DNA of 64,000 nucleotides from Strobilurus pachycystidiatus (GCA_019915135.1 JAHLMK010000017.1:992001-1056000); one strand, 5' to 3'. Numbered from the stretch's first letter, positions 11,335 through 23,145 are shown. Notes: a model not told the origin generated them from the sequence alone. Numbers and translations are program-made.

Positions 11335-13868
11335 ATGATGCTCTCCCCTAGTTGTCTGATGATACTCGCGAGTCTTCTTCTCAGCATTCCCGGTATCCTG
11401 GCCATAGGCGGCGCGATGCAAGGTATGGAAGATGCCATGGAAATTCAAAGGGAACAGCTCGAACGCCTCCGCACGTTCCTGGGGCCCGAATTCTCTGAGT
11501 CTCAAGTACAGGCCCGAGCTGCTCCGACCATCACTTTCTCGAATCCCGCTGCGGACCAATTCTTCGTAGATGGAACTACGATTCCTGATGGTATCTTTGT
11601 GTTGTATCAGAAAGGTTTCAAGCTTACGTTCATCCTTTAGTCAATTTCGACGCTGGCCCGTCCTGGGCCGGCCTGCTGCCTATTTCTGCTGATCCCAACG
11701 AGACGCGCAAGTTGTTCTTCTGGTGCGTTCTTCGGGCACAGAGAAGGTGATGTCGCATATTCAATGTTATAGGTTTTGGCCCACCACGGATCCAGCGTCG
11801 GATAACGACTTGCTGTTCTGGACCAACGGTGAATATCCACCGCTAGCATCATATGATTGAACCTAGATGATACGTATAGGTGGACCAGGCTGCTCTTCGT
11901 TAGAGGGATTTCTCCAAGAGAACGGCCCTATCTGTAAGTTCTTTTGTTGATGCCGTGTTCGCCCTCGGTTGAAGCCACACTAGCCTGGTCTTGGGGACAG
12001 GCTGAGCCAACTCCGTACGTACACATGCTCATGTGGCTCTGATATTATCATTCAACAGAGTCTGTTACTCATAGTAACCCGTTTGCTTGGACGAGACTGG
12101 CACATACGCTGTGGGTGGAACAGCCCGTCGGTGTAAGCGATGCTGTCATCCCTCGCGGACGCCTTTATGCTAACGGCACATAACAGACTGGTTTCAGCCA
12201 AGGCACGCCAAACATCACCAACGACGACCATTGAACTCGCGGAGCAGCTCACGGGGTTCCTTGAACAATTCTTGGAGGTCTTCTCTGAACTGAAAGGAAA
12301 GGACTTCTACCTGTCCGGAGAAAGTGTAAGTGCGACAGTCGTTCGCTTTCAACATCATTGATAATCATCGATTTATAGTATGCCGGCTTTTGTATGTGTT
12401 ACATGCATTCATAGCGCAGTTGGGGATGTCAATGACGGTTGACCTGTGCTAGATGTACCTTACATCGCCAATTGGATTTACGAGCATCCCGGACTCGACC
12501 TCAATCTCAAGGGAATCTGGATCGCTGATCCATCGCTCTCATATGGTGTTGTCCAACAAGAGATCCCAGCGCTTCGCTTTGCACAAGTGAGATTTTCTTC
12601 TCTTCAGAAATCGCCTCGTGAGGGGGATATACAACGTTTATGTAGGCGAACGCAAACCTTTTCCCGTTCAACTCCTCCTTTTGGAATCAACTGCAGACCA
12701 TTTCCGACACGTGTGGCTACACCGACTATCTGGACAAATTTGTCACCTATCCTCCTGCTGGTCAGTTGCCGTTCCCTGCTGGCGTCGTGAACGGAACGCT
12801 CGGAACAGTGTCGGCGGGATGTAGGATCCACAGTCCCATCCAGCGGGCTGTAGGAGTGTGAGTGCAGTGACCAAGGGCATATGTCGCTGCTGATATATGA
12901 TTTTACAGGCTCAACCCAGTGTTCGATGTTTACCGGTATGCTCAGCCTTCTAGGTAGTGGCGATGCTTATCTGAGTTGGCCGCAGAGTCTCCGACACGTT
13001 TCCCAATCTTTGTGCGTCCGAAGGGGCCAGCGGCCTTACAGAGTCTGACTTCCAACTATGACAGGGAGTGTGCTTGGTTTTCCGAGGTCGACGCAGGAGT
13101 TTATCTACTTCAACCGGTACGCTGATCAATATCTTGAGGTGTCACTGACTCACTTGTGGTTGGTCCTGTTCTACTCCCAGCTCGGATGTAGGTCATAGTC
13201 GTAGCCTCAGCAAGTTGCTTCTCAACTACTTTCTAGGTTCAGAATGCTATTCATGCGCCATCGATGGAGTGGACTGACTGCGCCAATAACGCAGTGTATG
13301 GTGGTAATGGACGAGATAACTCGGTGGCCTCAACTCTGAGCGTACTACCAAACGTGATTGAAAAGTCGGTGAGGACAGTAATTGTGCATGGCCTTGCGGT
13401 GCGCTTCCTGCAGCTACTTTGTGTCGTATTCACTCACGACTCGGACGAACCGTCCGTAGGACTTTATTCTCGTTGCCGAGGGGACGCGGATTGCTATCCA
13501 GTTCGTCGACTTTCCACCCTATCCGCGAGACGATGATTCCCGTAACTTCTCAGAAATATGACCTGGAATGGCGCTCAAGGCTTCCAAACGCCCATCGAGC
13601 CGGAAAGCTTTGCCGTAGAAGACTTCGGCATCTTCGGAAGTCAACACACGGAGCGCGGCTTGACATGTAAGTCGGCAGTTTACTGGGAAGTTGGTATTGA
13701 GGAGACTCGTTGTAGATGTCGAATTCTCCTACAGTGGCCATATGACGCCTCGTGAGCAGTTTGCCAGAGCCTTAGCTCTTTCTGACCAAGATAGAATTTG
13801 TGCCGTGGGCTGCATTCTCCACCCTGTCCTTCCTTCTTGGAAGGCAGGACTCGCCATCGAATGCTTAG
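11335..13868 (+). CDS. Secreted serine carboxypeptidase (peptidase S10), one frameshift
   Basis: Nineteen exons: 11335-11590, 11641-11722, 11773-11828, 11880-11933, 11984-12014, 12075-12132, 12187-12325, 12379-12391, 12453-12586, 12646-12857, 12909-12935, 12986-13011, 13065-13116, 13181-13187, 13237-13398, 13460-13500, 13554-13666, 13716-13751, 13795-13868. The start is a hydrophobic signal peptide (LMILASLLLSIPGILA). S10 hallmarks follow: FWTNGGPGCSSLEGFL, WVEQPVGTGFSQG, the nucleophile in GESYAG (about residue 225), the Asp in HGLADFIL and the His in YSGHMTPQFVPW. Such enzymes remove C-terminal residues from peptides at acid pH, outside the cell or in the vacuole. The exon sum is 1573 nt, one too many: after TPNITNDD the frame shifts by one base near 12228-12233, before ELAEQLTGF. 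No splice site can repair it. Everything after the shift is intact, so it is a sequence error or a very young null allele. Exons of 13 and 7 nt are notable. Confidence 0.85.
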
Positions 13869-14185
13869 CTTACCTGTGCTGTCATGTTCTCTCTCCTTTT
13901 GCATACGTACCAATACACGCTGAATGTCTTCTACTCTGTGAAGCGAATGAATGTTTTCGGCTATCTGCCGGCCCAGACGCCCGATGGACGGCAGCCCTGC
14001 GGCAGCCCTGGCTTCAGCCGGCATAAATTCGTAGGAAATTATTTCCTCTTCCTCTTGCCCTTTTTGCCATTTTTTCTTCTTCGGAAATGGCAGATCGTCT
14101 TCTACCCGTTGTCTTCCACCGACGACTACCATTCTCGTTTTCTGCTTCCTTCTTTTCTACCACCACCACTCGTCCTGCCAAGAAA
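13869..14185. other. Intergenic, 317 bp
   Basis: Runs from the carboxypeptidase stop to the OLA1 start. It holds a pyrimidine-rich tract (about 14040-14085) just upstream of OLA1, as in many fungal housekeeping promoters and leaders. Confidence 0.4.
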
Positions 14186-16136
14186 ATGCCTCCCAAAAAA
14201 GCCGCCGTTGAGAAGAAGGTGCTGCTGGGACGGCCAGGCAATAACTTGAAGATTGGCATCGTAGGTTGGTTCGCTTGAACGAGGTTTTTTTTATCTGCTG
14301 ACGGCGACGGCCAGGTGTCCCCAACGTGGGCAAATCCTCCTTTTTCAATGCGCTGTCCAACACCAGTACGCAGCATCGCTCGATTCGCAGCGATGTCGTT
14401 TGATATGAACGGACAGCACAGGTCTGGCACTAGCGGCAAATTATCCCTACGCCACGATTAACCCAGAAGTGCGGCCCCATCAATTACCATTGTCCTTGCG
14501 CTCATCTTCCCAACAGGAAGCACGCATCCCCGTCCCAGATGAACGCTTCAACTGGCTCTGCGACACCTACAAGCCCGCTTCCAAGATACCCGCCTTCCTT
14601 ACCTGCATAGATATTGCCGGTCTCACAGCTGTATGTTGTCACCCTTACAGGTCGAGGCAAGCATGCTCACGTACCTCCAGGGTGCCTCGACTGGCGCCGG
14701 TCTCGGAAACGCCTTCTTGTCACACGTTCGTGCTGTCGATGGTATCTTCCAGGTCGTTCGGGCTTTCGACGACGCCGAGGTCACCCACGTCGAGGGCGAT
14801 GTCGACCCGTGTCGTGACATGAGCATTATACAAACCGAACTGCGTCTCAAGGACATCGAATGGACGGAAAAGCATCTTGATGGCCTCAAGAGGACTGGTA
14901 GGAGTTTGGGTAGCAACAGCCTCGCTGACAAGGCAAAGAAGGAGGAGATCGCAACCGTCGAGAAGGTTCTCAAGGTTCTGACTGTTGACGAGAAGGACGT
15001 TCGCAAGCAAGACTGGACCAACAAAGAGGTGCGGCACCGGTTCCTTCTTTTTTCTTCCCTTCTATTGCTTTGTTCCCTTGTGATGAAAAAGAGCCTTGCG
15101 CTCGATAACCCAGCTCGTTGAGGAGGGAGTAACGCCCCATTTATTCCTATGAGATCATTTATCCCTCTGACTATCCTGCCTTTTTTCCTTTCTCCATAGA
15201 AATACTCGAGTACTAATGGCTTCCCTAGGTAATATTGATCTCGCCACACTGTTTTGCATGACGACAAAGAGCTTGAAGCTCGATAACCCAGCTCGTCGAG
15301 GCGGGAGTAACGCCCCATTGTGCCTCTGAGAACAAATCTTTTTCTGACTATCCACCGCCTTTCCAACCTTTAACGATGACTTACTCTAGTCCCCTAGATT
15401 GACGTCGTCAATAGTCTTCAACTCCTCACCGCCAAGTCTGTCACGTATCTCGTCAATCTCAGCGAGAAGGACTACGTACGGAAAAAGAACAAGTGGTGGG
15501 TCGATATCAACTTCTGGTCTAACACTTGACCCAATCGTAATCCAGGCTAGCAAAGATCAAGGCTTGGATCGACGAGAACAACCCTGGCGACCCGCTGATT
15601 CCTTTCTCTGTCGCCTTCGAAGAGCGTCTCTCTGCCATGGAGACCCCCGAGGAGAAGAAGGCAGAGGAGGAGAAGGTCGGCGCTCTCAGTGTTCTACCCA
15701 AAATCACTCAGGCTGGTTACAGCAGCCTTGAGGTTGGTGACGTGCCGAACATGAATCTCGCCATCACTGACTTGCATGTCAGCTTATCCGGTACTTCACT
15801 TGCGGACCTGACGAAGTTCGTGCTTGGACTATCCGCAAAGGCACCAAGGCGCCCCAAGCTGCTGGTGTGATCCAGTACGTCTCATTCGCCGCTGTTTGGA
15901 CGTCCCTGACACTCGTTTAGCTCTGACTTCGAGAATAAGTTCGTGTGTGGTGAAATCATGGCGTACAACGACCTGAAGGAACACGGAACTGAGGCTGCTG
16001 TCAAATCTGCGGGCAAGCTAAGGCAACAAGGGAAACCCTACGAGAGTAAGTATATTTGCGGTTCCATTTGCCTGGTGCTGATGAATTATATGCAGTGATT
16101 GACGGTGACATTGCCTACTGGAAGGCTGGAGGCTAA
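14186..16136 (+). CDS. OLA1: Obg-like ATPase 1 (OLA1/YchF family)
   Basis: Ten exons: 14186-14264, 14315-14365, 14422-14468, 14517-14630, 14681-15028, 15398-15495, 15546-15732, 15783-15874, 15921-16045, 16096-16136; 393 aa, the standard OLA1 length. The start MPPKK is typical. The P-loop GVPNVGKSS is at about 27-35 and is split from the preceding exon; DIAGLT is the G3-like element, followed by [15 protein letters not shown]. The C-terminal TGS-like domain reads [16 protein letters not shown] and ends in [12 protein letters not shown]1 hydrolyses ATP rather than GTP and acts in translation control and stress response, in the cytosol. Intron 5 (15029-15397, 369 bp) is several times longer than the others because of an internal duplication. 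The gene is otherwise ordinary and very likely essential or important. Confidence 0.96.
15083..15375 (+). repeat. Tandem duplication inside OLA1 intron 5
   Basis: Two copies of a segment of about 115 bp, offset by 178 bp. The shared core ctcgataacccagctcg begins at 15101 and again at 15279, followed in both by gggagtaacgccccat and, further on, by ctgactatcc and a pyrimidine-rich run. The copies have diverged by scattered substitutions. Confidence 0.8.
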
Positions 16137-16410
16137 GGAAACTGCGATCATTGTAAATTTCGGCGAGTGTGATATAGCAGTGTAGAATAAGAATGGCAGT
16201 GTATTCGTAGCGTCTTCCCCCTCGTATCTGCCGTCTACCGACAAGCAGGGCTGGAACACGCGCCCACCACAGCAAGTCTTGTAAGTAATGACGGACATTC
16301 ACCTATTCATCCATTACGTGCTCTGAAAGCTTATTCAATTCAAAGTCAGACTTTCTCACACATTGCGACTTATCTTACATCCACCGACTTCCTTGGGTAC
16401 GACAGTGAAG

Positions 16411-17739
16411 ATGGCACTTCCAAAATTTTCCATCCAAGATGCTATGATCTTCGAGTTCCCAAAAACGCAGCTTGCTCGGTCTGACCCTAAACAGTGGAAC
16501 AGCGCTTGGGAGAGTCTCTTCCAAAGGAAGAGTCATATGTGCGATCTCGAGGTCCTCTTTTATATGCAGGCTCGAATCTACAACCCCTTCATGGGAATGG
16601 ATTCCGTCTTCGAGGAGTACAGAACATTTCTGATCTCGACATGCACCATCCAACAGCGGATCGGCGTCATGGGGGGCCGTCGATTTTACTCGTTGATTGC
16701 GAGAGGATGGACCGAAGTGGGCGTCGCAGAACGCGAGAAACACGCTCTGATCGCTCTGTCCTCCGTCTGCGCCATAGCGAAGAACCTCAATGAGGCTCGC
16801 GCGTATTGCATCAGCGAGCTGAGGCTTGGACGGCTGAGCGAGGACCCTAACGTTCTTTTGGACCTCATACGATCCATCACGCCTGGAGAGGAGTTCATCT
16901 CCAAACCACCGCAGACGCCATACTACATCCCAAACGCTGCTTGGGACGCCTTCAGCAAGAAGCAGGAGTCGAATGGCAGTGTCACCGAGATGGAAAAGGT
17001 CACGCTGGCGTCGATGCTTTTGCTGCGCACCAAACTCATTTGTAGGCATTCCTCCCCATTATCTTCGTGTAGAACTGACAGTCCTGGCCCGTAGATCTTG
17101 TCGTCGAATTCACCTACTACTCCTTACTCGGCTTACCACTCCCAGAACTCACCGTCATGAAAAACAAGAATTCGAAGGAGAAGGAGAAACCCGACATGCG
17201 CACCAACCAGGCAATCCGGGAGATGTTTGTTGGGAAGAAAGAGGCCAAGGAGGCCGTGCATGATGATCGGAAGGCTCTAAAGGAGCGACAGAGCGAACGT
17301 AGGAGGGTTTGCCAGGGATGTTTCAAGAGCGAGGAGAATGGGCAGAAGTTCATGCAATGTTCTGCGTGCAAGGCAAAGATGAACCGATATATTTGTTATT
17401 GTTCTCCGTCTGTACATTCTCCTCGCATATCCATCTCTTCTGATCTTTCCTATAGGAAATGCCAGAAAGAGGACTGGAAGAGCCATAAGCCGATATGTGG
17501 AAAACCGATGAGCTTCGACTCCGTCGCGGAATACTCGCGCTTGTTGATCGACCGCCAGGTAGATGAACGTGCCAGGCAGGATGTTGCGGAGAGTAGATCT
17601 ACTGAGGCGCCAAGTGGAGGTAATCGGAAGTCTAAATCCTCAGCACACAATCTATCTAGGTATGTCTTCACTTCGGCATGCAATACTTGATTTTAAACCT
17701 AAATATCCCAGTGACATCCAGATACTCGATCTTGACTGA
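16411..17739 (+). CDS. MYND-type zinc-finger protein
   Basis: Four exons: 16411-17041, 17095-17407, 17456-17659, 17712-17739; 391 aa. The N-terminal 240 residues are helical and charged, without a known domain. A basic linker (KNKNSKEKEK) leads to a MYND finger at about 280-325: CQGCFKSEENGQKFMQCSAC, then, across an intron, YCSPKCQKEDWKSHKPICG. All Cys/His ligands are present after splicing. MYND fingers bind proline-rich peptides and are common in Agaricomycete proteins of unknown role. The tail is Ser/Arg/Glu-rich. The last exon (28 nt) is a choice; without that splice the protein ends at 17690. An in-frame ATG is preferred over the upstream ATG at 16363 because of the usual spacing. Confidence 0.85.
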
Positions 17740-17940
17740 ATACCATATGGATACAACAGATATGTAATTCCTCATAGCCTGTATATTGTTCAGTACAAAG
17801 CATGTATTATAGATCTTGAACGTTACTTGTCCCCGAATCGAAGAATGGATCTGCTCGTCCGCGTTGCAGCAAACCTCATCTTGGTACTTAAATTGGCGGC
17901 GCCAAAACCGATTTACCCCGCCCGTAAATGTTGTCGTGAT

Positions 17941-19744
17941 CTACGCTCTAGGACCTTTCACAAGCGCCTTCAAGGGCCGCCCCCTCCAGACAGGCACAGT
18001 ATGATATCTGAACGCGATATCCTCTTCCGATGTCTGATAGAGTTCCAAGTCGACTTTCCGGAACACATGTCCGAACATAAGGTATAGTTCCGCCCAGGCG
18101 AGGCTGCGAAAAAATCAGTCTCTGCATGCAAGATGCCAGAAAGCTGCACCGACTTGATGGCGACACATGACCTCGGACCCTTCGAGAACACCACCAGATA
18201 TTTATCCAGGCCCTTCGCATCTTCCCCCACCCAGCGTTCGGGCTTGAAGGCACGCGGATCGGGGAAGATTTCGGGGTTGAGAAGGACAAACGAGACGCCG
18301 GAGGACACAACGCTCTGTAAATCAGTCAGGATCTAAGTGAACCAGGGCGTGAACGACGAGTCGTACGTTGGCTGGGACGTGCATGCCATCGATGATGACA
18401 GGCGCTTCGTTGACACGAGGAAGCGGGACTGTCACTCCCAGACTCAGCCTGAGCGACTCCTTGATAACCCCGGTCAAATACTCCAGCTTCTCCAACGCCT
18501 CCCAGTTCATCTTCCCGTCCACATCCGGCCACACACCCTTCAGCTCGGCCTCCAACTTCTTCCGCACCTCCGGATTCCTCAAAACGTGGAAGAACCCAAC
18601 GACCATGGCGTTGCTCGTGGTGTCCGTACCGGCGAGGAGAAAGGCAAGAGCCTCTTCCATCAGAGACTTGTTACTTGGTACCTCCCACTCCTTCCCATTC
18701 TTTTCAGAAGACGCCGCCAACCCGAGGAGGTGGTGGTATACTGTCTCGTGTCCACCCATTTCTCCGCGTCCTAGAACGGTAGGATCCTTGACAACGGTCT
18801 CGACCTGTTTGCGCAAGAAAGCCTTTAAGTGTACGACGCCCCCGATATCGGGGTTTAACCACTCCATGACTGAGTCTGGTAGTTCGTTCATGTAAGACAG
18901 GAAGGGGAAGTGCTTCGTCGCAGTCATAATGGGCATGGCAGCTTCTATACTCAGGAGGATGGGGTGCGCGAAGTCGGGATAGGTGCACGCGGAGAATGAG
19001 GACGCGTAGCAGTAGGCGGTGACGATGTCCATTGTGACGCAGCGTAGACCATGGAGGAGGTTGGCGGCAGACGATGGGTAGGGGTAATCATTGAGAAGAC
19101 GTTCGATGAAAAGATCGACCTTCTCTTGAACTAGTCTCTCGACGCCGAATATCGCCTTCCTCGAGAATAACGGATTTAACAACTCACGTCGGCGTTTGTG
19201 GTCTGCCTGAGAGTTCGTCAAGAAACAATCCCAAAACACTGTGACTTCTAGCGGCTCCTCACTTTGTCAATGAAACCAAAACTGCTCTCATCTTCGCCAA
19301 AGCACTTGTAGAAAGTGGGTTCCTTCTTGAACTTGGTGTAACTTGGGTAGATGTCGAAATATGCTTTGGGAGTGCTGAAATGTAGCTCGTTGGGACGGGT
19401 GCGAACTACCGGACCTGAGAAGACGGTTATTAAGAGCCTAGATCTCGGCCCATCGAAGGACACACAACAGGTGCTGTCAAGGGAAAGACGATCTCACCAT
19501 AACGTTCATGTAAATTTCCCAGCTCCCCTACCCATGCGCCATCGCCAACAATCTCATAATATGCCTGATACATCCCGCTTGCTGCAGCACCCCTCGGTCC
19601 AGGAAATTTGTACAGAGGATGCAACGGTGAGAGGCGGTAGATGATGCGGAGGAGGATATACGCGACGTAGAACAAGACCCAATTCAGAGGGTTTTGAATG
19701 AGGGTGACGGTGTGTGAGGGAGACAATGGTATGAGAATTGCCAT
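17941..19744 (-). CDS. Cytochrome P450 monooxygenase
   Basis: Five exons: 19498-19744, 19263-19414, 18367-19206, 18154-18314, 17941-18103; 520 aa. An N-terminal membrane anchor (WVLFYVAYILLRIIY) is followed by the proline hinge FPGPRG. Helix I carries AFLLAGTDTTS, helix K ESLRL, then the PERW motif and the heme loop FSKGPRSCVAIN, rejoined across a 50-bp intron to LAWAELYLMF. The heme-ligand Cys is near residue 463. The usual Gly two residues after the Cys is Ala here, which some P450s tolerate. It would sit in the ER membrane and use NADPH-P450 reductase. Fungal relatives of this type hydroxylate terpenoids or other secondary metabolites, but no biosynthetic cluster surrounds it, so the substrate is unknown. 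Confidence 0.93.
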
Positions 19745-20507
19745 CACGACTGAAGGTCGTCCGACGAGCGTTGCAGCCTGAGTTGTCGCGACTAGCGATG
19801 GTGGAGCAAGACAGCCACGCGTGTACATCGCAGTTATCTATATTATATGTTCGACTCGTTACGGCAGGGAATGATTCCCTTGACGCACGTCTGATGGAAA
19901 GGAAGGAAGGAAGGTGGAAATTGGGGTCGCGTGAATGTATTGGGAGGGCAGATGGGCATGATATACCCAGGATATACCAGAACTGTGTGTACGATCTGAG
20001 TACACAGAAAGTCAGCGTCGCGCGCTGAGAGCACAGTGTCCAAACATGATGATTGGCGGTGAGACTCACTGGAAAATCGGTCCATGAAAACATCCCGATG
20101 TCGTGTAGACATGGGCAATTGAAAGCGTCCCTTCATTGTTGCTTCTCCCCTTCACCCGGCCAGGGGCCGTCGATTCATGAGTACATTTGAGGGTAAATTT
20201 GAGGCTACGGCCCTGTAATTCAGGTCTGAGTATGCAATCATCTCGTCCAAGTGAAGAGGCTGGTTGGGGTAGCGGACAGACATGAGTACATTTCCTTTTT
20301 GAGACTTCGCCGCCACCAGGAATTGCGGCCGAATGCCATGCCGAAGCAACTTAGCTCCATGCCCATTGACACCAACCGAGACGGTTGAGCTTCGTAACCT
20401 GTTCGTAACCTCGGATAACACGCGATATCCCTGCGGCCTTCTCACCGGCTGCTTACACCGACCCAGACTCGTATCCACCGCATATCTTGGTACTGACTGT
20501 TGCAAGC
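19745..20507. other. Intergenic, 763 bp, divergent promoters
   Basis: Lies between the start codons of the P450 (-) and the second F-box gene (+). A short aagg repeat (gaaaggaaggaaggaagg) is at 19898-19915. No gene recognised. Confidence 0.4.
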
Positions 20508-22133
20508 ATGGATCCCTCTGCAATGCTTCGCCTTCTGAACACCGACCCCGCCCTTTCCTACTATACGAGCACAAACCATCCTCTTGATGAGCCTCATAAA
20601 GGCGAGCTCGTTGATCTTCGCAAAGCTCTGCGTCTTGTCGCCCAATGCACCACAGAGTCGTTCAGTGGGTATCCACAGTCTGCCGCTGCCAAGTCGAATC
20701 AACAATCCGCACAAGAACTCATCTCCATCCTCGACAAACTTCTCTCTCCCATGCGCCACCTTCCATACGAAATTCTGCATATCATATTCTCGCTCGTGTG
20801 TCTTCGACCGTACAGCGTGTTCTCCTTGTCTCAAGGCCCATGGGCATTGGCAACTGTCTGCACAAGATGGCGGTCAATCATGCTCGACAACTCCTCGTTC
20901 TGGTCTAAAATGCTGCTGGATTTCGATAACACAAAGAAAGGAATCCGATGGGCAACGAGCGACTCCGCCGAGGATGTCTTTAGGGAAGCACTGCTACGTG
21001 GTACACGCTGCACAAGCCTCAAGCTCCTGATCGAATGTAAAGCCAAAGACCCGAACATCAAAGCCATATCCAAGGTCATGCCATTGATCGTAAAGTCCTC
21101 TTCGCGCTGCACCCACCTCTTCGTCTTTGCACCGCACTACCTACTACGCCTCTTAAACCAATCATGCTTCGTGAATCTCAAAGTCGCATATCTCGGCCTC
21201 GTCCGCACGTCCTCGCAGAAACCCCCCGATGGCTTAGTTGCTCCTGCAACTCTCGAAGCTTTCAATAACCTTCCCTCTTTATGCCACCTCGGCCTGGAGA
21301 ACTACTACACCGAACCAAGCTGCGACATCCAGATTCCTGCAACTCTTCAGGACCTACGAGCCGTTTACCACAATTGTGGAGAGGACCGCAGCCTCTTTAT
21401 TCGCAACGTCATTGCGTCCAGCCATGGTCTGCTCAATTTCATCTTCTCCCAAGATGCGCAATCGTTTCTACCGAATGACGACGATGAACTTCTCAACGAA
21501 ACCATCACCACTATGGCCTTGCGCGGCAATGGCTACTTCCTCCTCCATAACGTCACTATCCCCTCACTCACTAGTCTAACGATATCCATCGGCAATTGCA
21601 AGATATACCACAAAGCCGCAATCGTTCACGTCCTTCTCTTCGTCGTGCGATCTACGTGCTTTCTCACACACCTAGCGCTCGATTTGCACCATCTCTTGCA
21701 CCCATCATTGGCCATTCTTCTCGCTGTGAACCCGAAACTCAAATCCCTCTCCCTCACCGTCCGTGACATGCACAACTTCCCCTTCCTTCTCCTCCTCTTC
21801 GACGCCATGCGTGTTTTGAACGATTCTGGGAACGTCACGACCCCGCTATTGGAAGAATTTTCCCTCACTTTCATCAGGAAGCACGACAACTCTGGTAGTT
21901 TTCCTGTCATACAGGAGATGAATACGGCGTTCGTGGATATGCTGGTGCATCGGCGATCAGCCGCGAGACCAACGCTCAAGTCGGTCGCTGTTGTTGCTCC
22001 TGGGTTTCATTTCAATTTTACTGTGACGGATATCAAGCGGCTGAAGGCCCTTCACTCTGGGAGCTTTTCGATGAAGTTGCACGCGAGAGGAACGTTTAGG
22101 CAATTGAATTGCTTTCGCATTCTTTCATACTGA
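20508..22133 (+). CDS. F-box domain protein
   Basis: Single exon, 541 aa. A short helical N-terminus (MDPSAMLRLLNTDP) is followed by a Gln/Ser-rich linker and an F-box at about 82-130: MRHLPYEILHIIFSLVC, then VCTRWRSIMLDNSSFWSKML. The C-terminal 400 residues alternate Leu-rich strands and polar loops, as in the degenerate LRR part of mushroom F-box proteins. It should bind Skp1 in an SCF ligase. The frame opens at 20487 but only with a non-ATG codon; the first ATG is at 20508. Sequence similarity to the F-box gene at 8.8-10.4 kb is limited to the F-box, so it is not a recent local duplicate. Confidence 0.85.
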   Translation: MDPSAMLRLLNTDPALSYYTSTNHPLDEPHKGELVDLRKALRLVAQCTTESFSGYPQSAAAKSNQQSAQELISILDKLLSPMRHLPYEILHIIFSLVCLRPYSVFSLSQGPWALATVCTRWRSIMLDNSSFWSKMLLDFDNTKKGIRWATSDSAEDVFREALLRGTRCTSLKLLIECKAKDPNIKAISKVMPLIVKSSSRCTHLFVFAPHYLLRLLNQSCFVNLKVAYLGLVRTSSQKPPDGLVAPATLEAFNNLPSLCHLGLENYYTEPSCDIQIPATLQDLRAVYHNCGEDRSLFIRNVIASSHGLLNFIFSQDAQSFLPNDDDELLNETITTMALRGNGYFLLHNVTIPSLTSLTISIGNCKIYHKAAIVHVLLFVVRSTCFLTHLALDLHHLLHPSLAILLAVNPKLKSLSLTVRDMHNFPFLLLLFDAMRVLNDSGNVTTPLLEEFSLTFIRKHDNSGSFPVIQEMNTAFVDMLVHRRSAARPTLKSVAVVAPGFHFNFTVTDIKRLKALHSGSFSMKLHARGTFRQLNCFRILSY

Positions 22134-22599
22134 AACAATCTATCTTACCATATTTGCTATCTCGTTTATCATGGGCGCCGTCGTGTCTCACTACTGTAAG
22201 GTGTAACGTGTACTTATGTATATAAAATATGAGCCTTCCAAATGTGTAACGAAACCCTCTCAGGACCACAACGACCCTATGTGGCCTGACAGCGATTCAG
22301 AATGGTTTTGGAATGGTTGAAGGCGGAGGGGGCCATGATCTATGAAGTATCCTGCCAGAGCTAATTGACCGTCATTCATGCTCGGTGGCCTTCTCACTTT
22401 GATTATATGTCGTGCTGAAAACCATGCGACCAAAGAAGCTCTCGCTCGATTAGGACATGCCTCCAAAGTTTTTGATCGAGTACGATCGACGATCGTAGTT
22501 CTGCAAGGCGAAGTTCAATGATACAAATTCACTGAGTCCAGCAGCTTGAATCCTGATCTGCAGTGTGGCGCAATTAATGTTCAGATACACCAAAAAGAT
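22134..22599. other. Intergenic, 466 bp
   Basis: 3' flank of the F-box gene up to the tRNA. No gene or repeat seen. Confidence 0.35.
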
Positions 22600-22705
22600 G
22601 ACAGAGATGGGATTCGAACCCATGCCCTCATACGAGGATGAGAAACCTGTTTGCAGGTAAGCTTTCGCTTGAGTCACACGCTATAGACCACTCAGCCACT
22701 CTGCC
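22600..22705 (-). tRNA. tRNA-Leu (anticodon CAA), with intron
   Basis: On the - strand the acceptor arm GGCAGAG pairs with the 3' CTCTGTC (one G-U). The D arm is of the class II type (GCTGAGTGGTCTATAGC), the T arm is ATGGG-TTCGAAT-CCCAT, and a long variable arm (CCTC..GAGG) is present, as expected for Leu/Ser tRNAs. The anticodon CAA lies at 22669-22671 in the context ACTCAAG, with an intron of about 22 nt after the following purine. The anticodon stem has one mismatch. Confidence 0.9.
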
Positions 22706-23145
22706 GATGTCTTTTGTGAATGGTGAGCGTACAGAATTGCGAGTTGACTTCGCAATATGTGGGACCTTTGCCCCTCGTCCCCTGATCCTGTTGCCCGGAG
22801 CATGCATGAATAATGGGCGTTTGATTCGTATTGGCACTGGTACATAGGGTATGATTCATACTTTATGTCCTCTCTGCCATGAACCGAATAATCAGACTAT
22901 TGAAAGGCTCATATATATCATAATTGACCAGAGGTTGACTAGAGGTACACATACGTTACACTCAGTCAAGGAGAACTACTATACCTGGATGACGATCTCG
23001 CAGTGTATACGACTGTCTCCATTTGATGCGTCGTGCTGAGAACGAGCTGGTTATATGTAATTAGAAGGTAACAACTCACGACGCAAATATTCATGTTTAC
23101 AACATTGTATTGAAACATGTACAGGGTAAAGTTACAAACAAATTG
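22706..23145. other. Intergenic, 440 bp
   Basis: Upstream of the tRNA-Leu gene and downstream of the PH-protein stop. Contains an AT-rich stretch near 22905-22925 (atatatcataattg). No gene seen. Confidence 0.35.

Noticed and set aside
13884..14249. Open frame after the carboxypeptidase that could be its C-terminus
   Set aside because: Splicing from 13751 to 13795 gives the true S10 end (GHMTPQFVPWAAF) and a stop at 13868.
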